Assembly: GCA_023426425.1 (NCBI GenBank)
Contig: JAFAAT010000227.1
Span: forward strand, 1 to 6,590
DNA length: 6,590 nt
Reading direction: 5' to 3'
Source: Bacteroidota bacterium
GTDB lineage: Bacteria > Bacteroidota > Bacteroidia > Chitinophagales > Chitinophagaceae
Shown here: positions 1-5,944 of the stretch, piece by piece
Position numbering within the stretch: position 1 is the first letter of the stretch
Layout: each line of letters starts with the position of its first letter
Translations under genes and position numbers: made by a program
The notes under the pieces: generated by a model
What the model saw: only the letters and a program-made list of their open reading frames with translations
The model's database searches: none
What the model was told of the DNA's origin: nothing

Positions 1-383
1 AGGCAGAAATGACCGAGAGGGGATTTAAGGAACTGGTTACTCCTGAAGAAGTAGACAATGTACTCAAGCAACAGGGCACTACCCTGTTGTTCATCAATTC
101 GGTATGTGGTTGTTCGGCAGGTACTGCAAGGCCTGGAGTGTTGATGGCTGTGCAGAATGCGGCAAAGAAGCCCGATAAGCTGGTGACCAGCTTTGCCGGG
201 TATGATGTGGATGCGGTGAAGCAGGCGAGGAACTACCTGCTACCCTACCCTCCTTCCTCTCCGGCGATTGCCTTGTTGAAGGATGGACAAGTGGTGCACA
301 TGATTGAGCGGCACAATATTGAAGGCAGACCGGCGCAGATGATTGCAGCTAATTTGATGCAGGCATTTGAACAGTATTGCTAG
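1..383 (+). CDS. Bacilliredoxin, BrxA/BrxB family (5'-truncated by window edge)
   Basis: This is a thioredoxin-fold bacilliredoxin of the BrxA/BrxB (formerly DUF1094/YphP) family. Known members use a CGC active site to remove low-molecular-weight thiols such as bacillithiol from oxidised cytosolic proteins. The diagnostic motif NSVCGCSAGTARPG is intact; counted from the first ATG at 9-11, the cysteines are residues 33 and 35, and the protein also ends in a Cys (residue 124). The frame is open to the left edge, and the two codons before that ATG read Ala-Glu. In the family the equivalent Met lies inside a conserved N-terminal stretch (roughly 'PM-x-AE-M-T'), so I infer the true start lies a dozen or so codons upstream, outside the window. 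The stop is TAG at 381-383, followed 19 nt later by a hairpin terminator. Which thiol it acts on in this organism cannot be told from the sequence. Family assignment is very secure; the truncation is likely. Confidence 0.9.
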   Translation, partial: AEMTERGFKELVTPEEVDNVLKQQGTTLLFINSVCGCSAGTARPGVLMAVQNAAKKPDKLVTSFAGYDVDAVKQARNYLLPYPPSSPAIALLKDGQVVHMIERHNIEGRPAQMIAANLMQAFEQYC

Positions 384-402
384 ACGAATAATTAGAAAAG
401 TG

Positions 403-438
403 AAGCCCTGGTATCGAAAGTACCGGGGCTTTGTTTTG
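403..438. terminator. Hairpin terminator, probably bidirectional
   Basis: The arms AAGCCCTGGTA (403-413) and TACCGGGGCTT (421-431) pair over 11 bp with one G-U pair and a 7-nt loop. On the plus strand the stem is followed by TGTTTTG, ending the bacilliredoxin gene. On the minus strand the same stem is followed by CACTTTTCTAATTATT, so it can also end the convergent barrel-protein gene whose stop is at 451-453. Confidence 0.8.
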
Positions 439-450
439 AGACAAGGGTAT

Positions 451-1224
451 TTAGAATACAAGTCCGATAACCAGACTTAGTGCTGTATGAGACCCTTCAA
501 ATCTTTCTTCAGAACGAGGTGTGCCAGAGGCATCGTAATATCTGATCCGGTAATAATTCAGGCTTCCCCGGGTGAAGATTTGTTTTTGCAGTTGAAGTCC
601 GAACGTTACCCTCGTTGATTCTTTTCCGCCGAGAGGATACCCCACACCCAGATAGACACTATTAAGAAGTTCTGCACCAATGTCTGGAGCGGGCTTGCCA
701 TAGGTGGCAACGGTGGAAGTGTTGTATTCGAAGGCTCCCGTTAAAGTTTGTTCCTTCGAATTAATTGCAATTCTTCTGGAGGCAAGTGGAAATTGCATTA
801 TCTGTGAAAGACGGATTTAAGGTTGTATTTTCCCAATCGCCTTGAACCGATAGCCAGTGCTTAGTCTGGCTTGTGCGAACGGTATTATTTCATTCATTGG
901 ATAAACCGACGAGGGATTTTTGGGTTGTTTGAACCCCATCAATGCGAACGGGTAGTCCACTTTAACGCGGTATTGCTGATAGCCAAAGTCAACACCTCCT
1001 GATATCAACAGCCCGAAAGGAAACACATAAGTGTAGCTTCCGCCAACGGCTGGCCGGTAGGTGTCACTGATCTTGCTGTAGGTAGACTCACCCCCTGATC
1101 GGCTTACATCAAGAGAATTCAGCAGGATGCCATTTGTTAGATGAATAGAGAACTCGCCCCTCTTTTGGGAAAAGCAAATTAATGGGGCTAAAGCCAGGAC
1201 TAGAATAAGGTTTATGAGTTTCAT
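451..1224 (-). pseudogene. Outer-membrane beta-barrel-like protein interrupted by an in-frame stop
   Basis: I read this as one gene of about 257 codons. It starts at ATG 1224-1222 and ends at TAA 453-451. The N-terminus (MKLINLILVLALAPLICFSQ) is a signal peptide with the FSQ ending common in Bacteroidota. The rest is rich in alternating polar/aromatic strands (for example SYTYVFPFGLLISGG, YLGVGYPLGG, RVTFGLQLQKQIF), and the protein ends in Phe (LVIGLVF), as expected for a BAM-inserted barrel. Codon 136 (819-817) is TAA. The frame then continues without a shift through IRLSQI into a 115-residue remainder that opens at ATG 798 but has no signal peptide. A strand-like pattern runs across the stop (IGKIQP-stop-IRLSQIMQF), so a nonsense change of a sense codon such as GAA or CAA, or a base-call error, is the simplest reading. 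The alternative is two separate small genes 18 bp apart. The specific family was not recognised. Confidence 0.65.
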
Positions 1225-1246
1225 AGGATGGTAAAAGTAACCACTA

Positions 1247-1278
1247 AAAAGATATTCGAAGCAATGAAGTACTAGCAA
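1247..1278 (-). promoter_or_regulatory. Candidate promoter for the barrel-protein gene
   Basis: On the minus strand, TTG (1278-1276) is followed after 21 nt by TATCTTTT (1254-1247). This is one base off the Bacteroidota -7 consensus TAnnTTTG, with spacing in the usual -33/-7 range. It would give a leader of roughly 15 nt before the ATG at 1224. It is inferred from pattern alone. Confidence 0.35.
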
Positions 1279-1311
1279 TGCGATAGTAACAGAGTTTAGG
1301 GATATGCTTAT

Positions 1312-1319
1312 TATCTTCG
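1312..1319 (+). promoter_or_regulatory. Candidate -7 box for gmk
   Basis: TATCTTCG differs at one position from the Bacteroidota -7 consensus TAnnTTTG. It ends 16 nt before the proposed TTG start of gmk, so the leader would be about 10 nt. No clear -33 TTG is seen at the usual distance. Confidence 0.35.
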
Positions 1320-1335
1320 CAGCTCAAATAAGCAA

Positions 1336-1920
1336 TTGAGCTTGAATCCTGGCAAGATCATTATCATTACCGCACCCTCCGGCTCCGGAAAAACCACTCT
1401 GGTGAAGCGTCTTCTTGAGGCTTGTCCGCAGCTGAGTTTCTCTGTATCTGCCTGCACCCGTCAGCCCCGTAATGGAGAAGTACACGGGAAGGACTATTAT
1501 TTCTTTAGTGAAAATGAATTTCAGAAACTCATTGAAGAAGATGCTTTTGTGGAATGGGAAATGGTCTATACGGGCAAATACTACGGCACACTCCGTTCTG
1601 AGCTCGACAGGATCTGGAGTGATAAGAAATCGCCGTTGGTAGATATTGATGTGAAAGGTGCACTGGCCATTCAGGATGCTTATCCTGATAGTTCACTTAC
1701 GCTGTTTATTCAGGCACCTTCCCTTGAAGTGCTGAGGGAGAGGCTGATGCTACGGGGTACAGAGACGATGCAGAGCCTGGAAGAGCGTGTCAGTAAAGCG
1801 AGTTTTGAGTTGAGCTTTGCCACTCAGTTTGACAGGATTATTATCAATGATGACATTGATGAAGCCACGCGCGAGCTGATAGAAGTAGTAGAAAGCTTTT
1901 TGCTTGCCCCGGTGCCATAG
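1336..1920 (+). CDS. gmk: Guanylate kinase
   Basis: This cytosolic enzyme phosphorylates GMP (and dGMP) to GDP with ATP, an essential step in guanine nucleotide synthesis and recycling. The 194-residue length is close to typical for bacterial enzymes. The P-loop APSGSGKTT is at residues 13-21. The GMP-binding region runs from about residue 34 to 86, with Arg42, Arg45, Tyr54, Glu73 and Tyr82-Tyr83-Gly84-Thr85. A conserved DIDVKGA segment is near 104-110, the lid LRERLMLRGT at 134-143, and the closing INDD at 171-174. The usual SATTR/SATSR motif reads SACTR, with Cys40. There is no in-frame ATG between the upstream stop (TAG 1297-1299) and the P-loop, so the start must be TTG at 1336 or TTG at 1342; 1336 is chosen as the longer. 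No Shine-Dalgarno is visible. The gene is divergent from the interrupted barrel gene and is followed by a weak terminator. Identity is very secure; the start is less so. Confidence 0.95.
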   Translation: MSLNPGKIIIITAPSGSGKTTLVKRLLEACPQLSFSVSACTRQPRNGEVHGKDYYFFSENEFQKLIEEDAFVEWEMVYTGKYYGTLRSELDRIWSDKKSPLVDIDVKGALAIQDAYPDSSLTLFIQAPSLEVLRERLMLRGTETMQSLEERVSKASFELSFATQFDRIIINDDIDEATRELIEVVESFLLAPVP

Positions 1921-1936
1921 TGCCTGAAGGGAGGGG

Positions 1937-1970
1937 AAGGCCTCAGCAATTGGTATGGCCTTTTTATTAT
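1937..1970 (+). terminator. Short hairpin terminator after gmk
   Basis: AAGGCC (1937-1942) can pair with GGCCTT (1957-1962), extendable by G-U pairs to the GGGG upstream, with a 14-nt loop and the tail TTTTTATTAT. The stem is short, so efficiency is doubtful. The tail runs straight into the -7 box of the next gene. Confidence 0.4.
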
Positions 1971-1975
1971 CTTTG
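1950..1975 (+). promoter_or_regulatory. Promoter of the CorC-like gene, almost no leader
   Basis: TATCTTTG (1968-1975) is a perfect match to the Bacteroidota -7 consensus TAnnTTTG. A TTG at 1950-1952 lies 15 nt upstream, slightly closer than usual for the -33 box. Transcription would begin about 5-7 nt downstream, at or just before the ATG at 1982, predicting a leaderless or nearly leaderless mRNA. This argues against the upstream in-frame ATG at 1955, which would lie inside the promoter. Confidence 0.55.
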
Positions 1976-1981
1976 GTTTTT

Positions 1982-3250
1982 ATGGAATCTCACCTATTGC
2001 TTTATATCCTGGGCTGTATTTTGCTCATTGGTTTCTTCGCAGGCACAGAGATCGCATTTATCTCGGTTAACAGGCTCAATATTGAACTAAAAAAGAAGCA
2101 GGGCACCCTGTCGGGAAGAATTCTCGGCCGTTTTATGGAGAACCCTGCTGAGTTTATTGGCACCAGCCTGATTGGGGTCAATATCATGCTGGTAATCTAT
2201 GGATTGCTGATGACCCGGCTTACTGAGCCTTTGATAGCAAGCCTTCCCGGGCCATTTAATTCTGAATATGTACACCTGATCCTTGACACACTTATTGCCA
2301 CCGTGGTGATCCTGTTGTTTGCGGAATTCATTCCGAAGGCCATTTTCCGTACGAAGGCAGAACAGGTACTCAGCTTCTTTGCTTTGCCCATGTTGCTGAT
2401 GTATTACATCCTCTACCCGCTGGCAAAGGTGTTTGTGTCGATGTCTGAGTTTATCCTGAAGTATCTGTTCAATGTAAGAATCAAGGATAATCAACAGGTT
2501 TTCAATCGTGTTGATCTTGAGCATTTTATAAAACAGAGCCTCCATGGACATGAGACTGAAACCAATGAAGTAAATACTGAACTGTTTGAGAATGCCTTAT
2601 ACCTCGTCAATGTGAAGGTGCGTAAGTGTATGATTCCCCGCAATGAGGTGATCGGTGTGGAGGTGAATACGCCGATACGGGATGTGAGGCAGAAATTTAT
2701 TGATACAAAGCTATCGAAGGTAATAGTGTACGAGGGGAATATTGACAACATTGTTGGCTACCTCCATCATCTTGACCTGAACCGGAAGCCATCGACGATT
2801 CGCGAAGTATTACATACCATTACGCCTGTGCCTGAAGCCATGAGTGCAGTTGACCTAATGAATCGTTTTACTAAAGACCGTAAGAGTATTGCCTGGGTGA
2901 TTGATGAATTCGGAGGTACTGCGGGCATAGTAACTATGGAAGATGTGCTGGAAGAGATTTTTGGCGACATTAATGATGAGTATGACGTAGAGGAATATGT
3001 AGAGAAGCAGATTGCTGAGAATGAATTTATCTTCTCGGGAAGGCTGGAGCTGGACTACCTGAATGAGAAGTATGGGTTCAACTTCCCTACGGATGAATCC
3101 GAGACCCTCTCGGGCTATATCATCACAAACCATGAGACCATTCCAAAAAATAAGGAGCGTATCATTATTGGTTTTTACGAGTTTGATATACTTTTAGTGA
3201 GCGAAACCAGGATTGAGACCGTCAAGATGAAGGTATTCAAGCCTCTATAG
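1982..3250 (+). CDS. CNNM/CorC-family membrane protein with CBS pair (hemolysin-like)
   Basis: This inner-membrane protein belongs to the CNNM/CorC family, whose characterised members transport or regulate Mg2+ and other divalent cations; Bacteroidota also have the gliding-associated paralogue GldE. From ATG 1982 it is 422 residues. The domain order is standard. First is a DUF21/CNNM transmembrane domain (about 1-165) with the signature FFAGTEIAF near 18-26, a small-residue helix after NPAEFIGTSL, and EFIPKAIFR near 115-123. Next is a cytosolic CBS pair (about 205-325) ending in IDEFGGTAGIVTMEDVLEE. Last is a CorC_HlyC domain (about 340-420) with LSGYI. An in-frame ATG at 1955 would add nine residues but lies within the promoter. 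The dioxygenase gene follows after 24 nt with no obvious promoter, so the two are probably cotranscribed. GldE identity is not claimed, because its usual neighbours (ssb, mutY, gldD) are not seen here. The ion transported is not known. Confidence 0.88.
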   Translation: MESHLLLYILGCILLIGFFAGTEIAFISVNRLNIELKKKQGTLSGRILGRFMENPAEFIGTSLIGVNIMLVIYGLLMTRLTEPLIASLPGPFNSEYVHLILDTLIATVVILLFAEFIPKAIFRTKAEQVLSFFALPMLLMYYILYPLAKVFVSMSEFILKYLFNVRIKDNQQVFNRVDLEHFIKQSLHGHETETNEVNTELFENALYLVNVKVRKCMIPRNEVIGVEVNTPIRDVRQKFIDTKLSKVIVYEGNIDNIVGYLHHLDLNRKPSTIREVLHTITPVPEAMSAVDLMNRFTKDRKSIAWVIDEFGGTAGIVTMEDVLEEIFGDINDEYDVEEYVEKQIAENEFIFSGRLELDYLNEKYGFNFPTDESETLSGYIITNHETIPKNKERIIIGFYEFDILLVSETRIETVKMKVFKPL

Positions 3251-3274
3251 TACACACAAACTAAAAAGATCGTT

Positions 3275-3811
3275 ATGGCAGTCACCCGTCCTTTTAACCT
3301 GCACCAGTGGATTGAAGAAAACCGGCATTTACTGAAGCCACCTGTAGGCAACCAGACAATGTACCAGAATACCGGGGACTTCATCGTCATGGTTGTGGGA
3401 GGGCCTAATAGCCGCAAGGATTTTCACTACAATGAAAGTGAAGAGCTATTCTACCAAATAGAAGGGGATATAAATGTGCGGATCCAGGATGAAGGTAAGA
3501 TAGTAGACATCCCAATTAAACAGGGGGAGATATTCCTGCTGCCTGCGAAAGTCCCACACTCACCCCAGCGCGGACCAAATACAGTAGGGCTGGTGATTGA
3601 GAAAGTCCGCCAGGGGAATGAGACCGATGGATTCCTTTGGTTCTGCGAAGAGTGTGACGCAAAGCTATACGAAGAGTATTTCCACCTGACAGATATCGTC
3701 GCGCAGCTGCCGCCATTGATGGAGCGGTTCTACAGTGATACGAACAAACGAACCTGCAATAATTGTGGACATGTGATGGAGCCACCGAGGAAACCAGTAC
3801 CTGCTGAATAA
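3275..3811 (+). CDS. nbaC: 3-hydroxyanthranilate 3,4-dioxygenase
   Basis: This Fe(II) extradiol dioxygenase opens 3-hydroxyanthranilate to 2-amino-3-carboxymuconate semialdehyde. The product cyclises to quinolinate for NAD synthesis or is degraded further in the kynurenine pathway. The 178-residue single cupin aligns almost residue for residue with the well-studied Cupriavidus enzyme. Metal ligands His51, Glu57 and His95 are present, as are substrate-binding Arg47, Arg99 and a Glu at 109. The second, rubredoxin-like metal site is complete as two CxxC pairs, Cys124/Cys127 and Cys161/Cys164, near the C-terminus. The start ATG 3275 gives the family N-terminus; there is no Shine-Dalgarno. It follows the CorC-like gene by 24 nt, and no other kynurenine or NAD gene is visible in the window, so its pathway partners must be elsewhere. 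The symbol nbaC is the usual bacterial name; haaO is an alternative. Function is very secure. Confidence 0.95.
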   Translation: MAVTRPFNLHQWIEENRHLLKPPVGNQTMYQNTGDFIVMVVGGPNSRKDFHYNESEELFYQIEGDINVRIQDEGKIVDIPIKQGEIFLLPAKVPHSPQRGPNTVGLVIEKVRQGNETDGFLWFCEECDAKLYEEYFHLTDIVAQLPPLMERFYSDTNKRTCNNCGHVMEPPRKPVPAE

Positions 3812-3819
3812 CGGCATCC

Positions 3820-3858
3820 TGAACAGTGATTAAGACGCTGTGAGGGTTCAATTATTTT
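3820..3858 (+). terminator. Possible weak terminator after the dioxygenase gene
   Basis: TGAACAG (3820-3826) can pair with CTGT (3838-3841) and TCA (3848-3850), leaving a bulge, and is followed by ATTATTTTTAT. The stem is poor and AT-rich sequence is common here, so this is a weak call. Confidence 0.25.
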
Positions 3859-3860
3859 TA

Positions 3861-3868
3861 TAGTTTTG
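3861..3868 (+). promoter_or_regulatory. -7 box of the membrane protein-hldD-DUF4920 operon
   Basis: TAGTTTTG matches the Bacteroidota -7 consensus TAnnTTTG perfectly and lies 26 nt before the ATG at 3895, giving a leader of about 20 nt. No convincing -33 TTG is found at the normal spacing. The next two genes follow with gaps of 17-18 nt and no promoter of their own, so this box probably drives all three. Confidence 0.5.
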
Positions 3869-3894
3869 CGCATAATTTTTTTAAAGAAAACTAC

Positions 3895-4194
3895 ATGTCG
3901 CACGAAACGCATCATCATCCGGTTGATCCACGTCCTACCAAGACTCCGTTCATCTCTTCATTCTGGCTTGTAATTATCCTTGTCGGTCTTTTTATTGGAG
4001 CCGTAAATTTCGTGAAAGTCATGAGCCACACTGAAGGTGGCCACGGTGCGACAGAGCATACCAAGGAGGCGACATCCAGCCAGACACTGGAAGGGGAAAC
4101 AGGAGTGGGAGTACCTGCAGACGATACTACCCAGCACCACAGTACCACGACTGAACAAATGGAGCCACAGATGGAGAACCATGGTGGTCACTAA
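3895..4194 (+). CDS. Small His/Met-rich single-pass membrane protein, function unknown
   Basis: I do not recognise this 99-residue protein. It has a short N-terminal segment with a His cluster (MSHETHHHPVDPRPTK), then one transmembrane helix at about residues 19-42 (SSFWLVIILVGLFIGAVNFV). A low-complexity polar tail of about 55 residues follows, rich in Thr, Glu and Gln and ending in a Met/His stretch (EQMEPQMENHGGH). Arg and Lys just before the helix and an acidic tail after it suggest N-in topology with the tail in the periplasm. His and Met clusters on both sides resemble soft-metal (Cu, Ni, Zn) ligand sets, but metal binding is only an inference. The start ATG 3895 is supported by a perfect -7 box 26 nt upstream. 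hldD follows 18 nt after the stop, so an envelope role is plausible. Coding status is fairly well supported by the clear transmembrane segment and operon position. Confidence 0.7.
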   Translation: MSHETHHHPVDPRPTKTPFISSFWLVIILVGLFIGAVNFVKVMSHTEGGHGATEHTKEATSSQTLEGETGVGVPADDTTQHHSTTTEQMEPQMENHGGH

Positions 4195-4212
4195 TGCTTT
4201 AAGCAACACCTT

Positions 4213-5193
4213 ATGGACAAAACTGACGTCATTGCCGTAACAGGTGCTGCGGGATTCATTGGTAGCTATCTTGTTGGCTTTCTCAATGAACTCGGGTTCG
4301 GGCAACTCATTCTGGTTGACGATTTTTCAGATGAGCGCAAATGCCTGAATCTGAAGGGTAAGAGATATATTTCGAAGGTGCACAGGGAACAATTCTTTGA
4401 ATGGACTAAATCCCACAGCGGAAAGATCCAATACATGTTCCATCTGGGGGCGCGGACTGATACCACCGAGATGGATTATGAGGTGCACCGGAAGCTGAAC
4501 CTTGAATATTCGAAAGCGGTTTGGGAGTTCTGTGTAAAGGAGCAGGTTCCGGTTGTATATGCCTCTTCTGCAGCCACTTATGGAAATGGCGAACATGGTT
4601 ATTCAGATGACCATGCTTTGCTTCAAGAGTTGCAGCCGCTTAATCCCTATGGACTTTCCAAGCATGAGTTTGACGTCTGGGCGCTGGAACAGAAAAAGAC
4701 ACCTCCTTTTTGGGCGGGTGTGAAATTCTTCAATGTATATGGCCCGAATGAGTATCATAAGGGCAGAATGGCCTCTGTGATACTCCATGCTTTCAACCAG
4801 ATCAAGGAGAAAGGCAGTGTGCGACTGTTTCGTTCACACAATCCAGACTATAAAGACGGCGAACAGATACGCGATTTCGTGTATGTAAAGGATGTAGTGA
4901 AGATGTGTACCTGGCTGATGGAAAAACAGCCGGAGAATGGGTTGTATAACGTAGGATCTGGTCAGGCCCGAACGTTCAAAGACCTGGTACATGCGATCTT
5001 TGATACTGTTGAGAAGCCGGTAAATATTGAGTTCATCGACACACCGGAAGATATCCGGGATAAATACCAATATTTCACAGAGGCTGATATGTCGAAGCTT
5101 AGGAAGGCTGGGTACGACGCTGCATTTTATTCGCTGGAGGAAGGAGTCAGAGAGTATGTTTCGGCATATCTGGCAAAAGGAACGTATTTTTGA
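4213..5193 (+). CDS. hldD: ADP-L-glycero-D-manno-heptose 6-epimerase
   Basis: HldD (RfaD/GmhD) is a cytosolic SDR-family epimerase. It converts ADP-D-glycero-beta-D-manno-heptose to the L-glycero form, the last step in making the heptose donor for the LPS inner core. The 326-residue length is typical. The Rossmann motif VTGAAGFIG is at residues 9-17, followed by a DDFSDERK segment near 36-43 in the cofactor-binding region. The SSAATYG motif is at 118-124, the catalytic YxxxK at Tyr146/Lys150, and the family signature NVYGPNEYHKGRMASV at 174-189, including Lys183, equivalent to a second active-site Lys in the E. coli enzyme. The C-terminal signature DYKDGEQIRDFVYVKDV is also present. The start ATG 4213 gives the expected N-terminus without a Shine-Dalgarno. 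It sits between the His/Met-rich membrane protein and a DUF4920 gene with 17-18 nt gaps, apart from other heptose genes (hldE, gmhA, gmhB), none of which is in the window. Identity is very secure. Confidence 0.95.
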   Translation: MDKTDVIAVTGAAGFIGSYLVGFLNELGFGQLILVDDFSDERKCLNLKGKRYISKVHREQFFEWTKSHSGKIQYMFHLGARTDTTEMDYEVHRKLNLEYSKAVWEFCVKEQVPVVYASSAATYGNGEHGYSDDHALLQELQPLNPYGLSKHEFDVWALEQKKTPPFWAGVKFFNVYGPNEYHKGRMASVILHAFNQIKEKGSVRLFRSHNPDYKDGEQIRDFVYVKDVVKMCTWLMEKQPENGLYNVGSGQARTFKDLVHAIFDTVEKPVNIEFIDTPEDIRDKYQYFTEADMSKLRKAGYDAAFYSLEEGVREYVSAYLAKGTYF

Positions 5194-5210
5194 TTAAAAC
5201 TATTGAAGAC

Positions 5211-5672
5211 ATGAATAAGTTATCCCAAATAATCGTAGCAGGAGTATTAAGCCTTGCAATAGCCGTCCCTGCCATCGCTCAGGAAGGAAAATCGTACGGA
5301 AAGAAGTTCGAGATCAAAGAGGCTATTATAGCTGAAGAGCTATCATCGAGTATGAGCGATGATGCCAGGGATAATGTAGTGGTAGTTGGTGAAATTACGG
5401 AGGTGTGTCAGGCGGAAGGTTGCTGGATGAAGCTCAAGGTGGAAGGCGGAAAAGATATCTTTGTCAAGTTCAAAGATCACGCTTTCCTGATCCCAAAGGA
5501 CATGGGTGGGCGCAAAGCACATGTTTTCGGCACGGCAAAGAAGAAGATAGTGTCTGTAGAAGATCAGAAGCACTATCTGGAAGATGCAGGAAAATCTGAT
5601 GAAGAGATTGCAGCTATTACTGAGCCGAAGGAAGAGTTGAGGATTGATGCAGAAGGTGTAATAATTTACTAG
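5211..5672 (+). CDS. Secreted DUF4920 protein with CX4CW motif
   Basis: This is an exported protein of the DUF4920 family, which has no established function. The 153-residue protein begins with a signal peptide (residues 1-23, ending VPAIA before QEG), so it is probably periplasmic. The mature domain opens with the family-like SYGKKF. It then has a beta-rich core with VVVGEITEVCQAEGCWMKL, where Cys66 and Cys71 form a CX4C pair followed by Trp, and continues with FVKFKDHAFLIPKDMGGRKAHVFG. A charged C-terminal segment ends in DAEGVIIY. The cysteine pair and small beta-domain fit a metal or redox site, but that is inference. ATG 5211 is chosen because it places the signal peptide at the N-terminus; an in-frame TTG at 5190 would overlap hldD and add seven residues ahead of it. 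It is the last gene of the operon, with a strong terminator about 70 nt downstream. Confidence 0.82.
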   Translation: MNKLSQIIVAGVLSLAIAVPAIAQEGKSYGKKFEIKEAIIAEELSSSMSDDARDNVVVVGEITEVCQAEGCWMKLKVEGGKDIFVKFKDHAFLIPKDMGGRKAHVFGTAKKKIVSVEDQKHYLEDAGKSDEEIAAITEPKEELRIDAEGVIIY

Positions 5673-5740
5673 AAATGCACGTTTAAATATTGTCTGCCTG
5701 GCAGCCCGTTTTGGGTATTTCGGGAACAAAATACGCGTAG

Positions 5741-5776
5741 GACCGAGGTCATTATGACTTCGGTCTTACTTTATTT
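5741..5776 (+). terminator. Strong hairpin terminator of the hldD operon
   Basis: GACCGAGGTCA (5741-5751) pairs with TGACTTCGGTC (5755-5765) over 11 bp with one G-U pair and a 3-nt loop (the innermost pair may open). It is followed by the T-rich tail TTACTTTATTT. It closes the transcription unit ending with the DUF4920 gene. Confidence 0.8.
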
Positions 5777-5944
5777 ATGCTTAAAATTTAGCGCGGTGTT
5801 GGTTCGGTGTTTTTGCGCCCTTGGGCCGCCCTTGTTGCGCTGTTATGAGAGAATCCAATCATGAATTTTCATTGATTCCCGTGGAAACGATATTAGCTCT
5901 GGCTTCGACTACGAAAAACTAACATATACCCCCAATTCCCTACT

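Noticed and set aside
1225..1278. An upstream ATG at 1278 extending the barrel protein by 18 residues.
   Set aside because: It would place a Cys/aromatic-rich stretch before the signal peptide and would lie across the likely promoter. ATG 1224 gives a clean signal peptide.
2087..2551. A 154-codon minus-strand open frame under the CorC-like gene.
   Set aside because: Its translation shows no recognisable motif, and it lies wholly opposite a well-supported conserved gene.
5190..5210. TTG at 5190 as the start of the DUF4920 protein.
   Set aside because: It would overlap the end of hldD and put extra residues ahead of an otherwise standard signal peptide; ATG 5211 fits better.
5694..5704. The palindrome CTGCC-T-GGCAG as a terminator for the DUF4920 gene.
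   Set aside because: A one-base loop cannot form as drawn and no T-tract follows; the strong hairpin at 5741-5765 explains termination.
5845..5922. A 25-codon ATG-to-TAA frame in the intergenic region containing the residues ALAS near its end, faintly like a tmRNA tag.
   Set aside because: tmRNA tags end in ALAA or similar directly before the stop, and no tmRNA acceptor-domain or TpsiC sequence was found on either side. There is no ribosome-binding context and no recognisable peptide.
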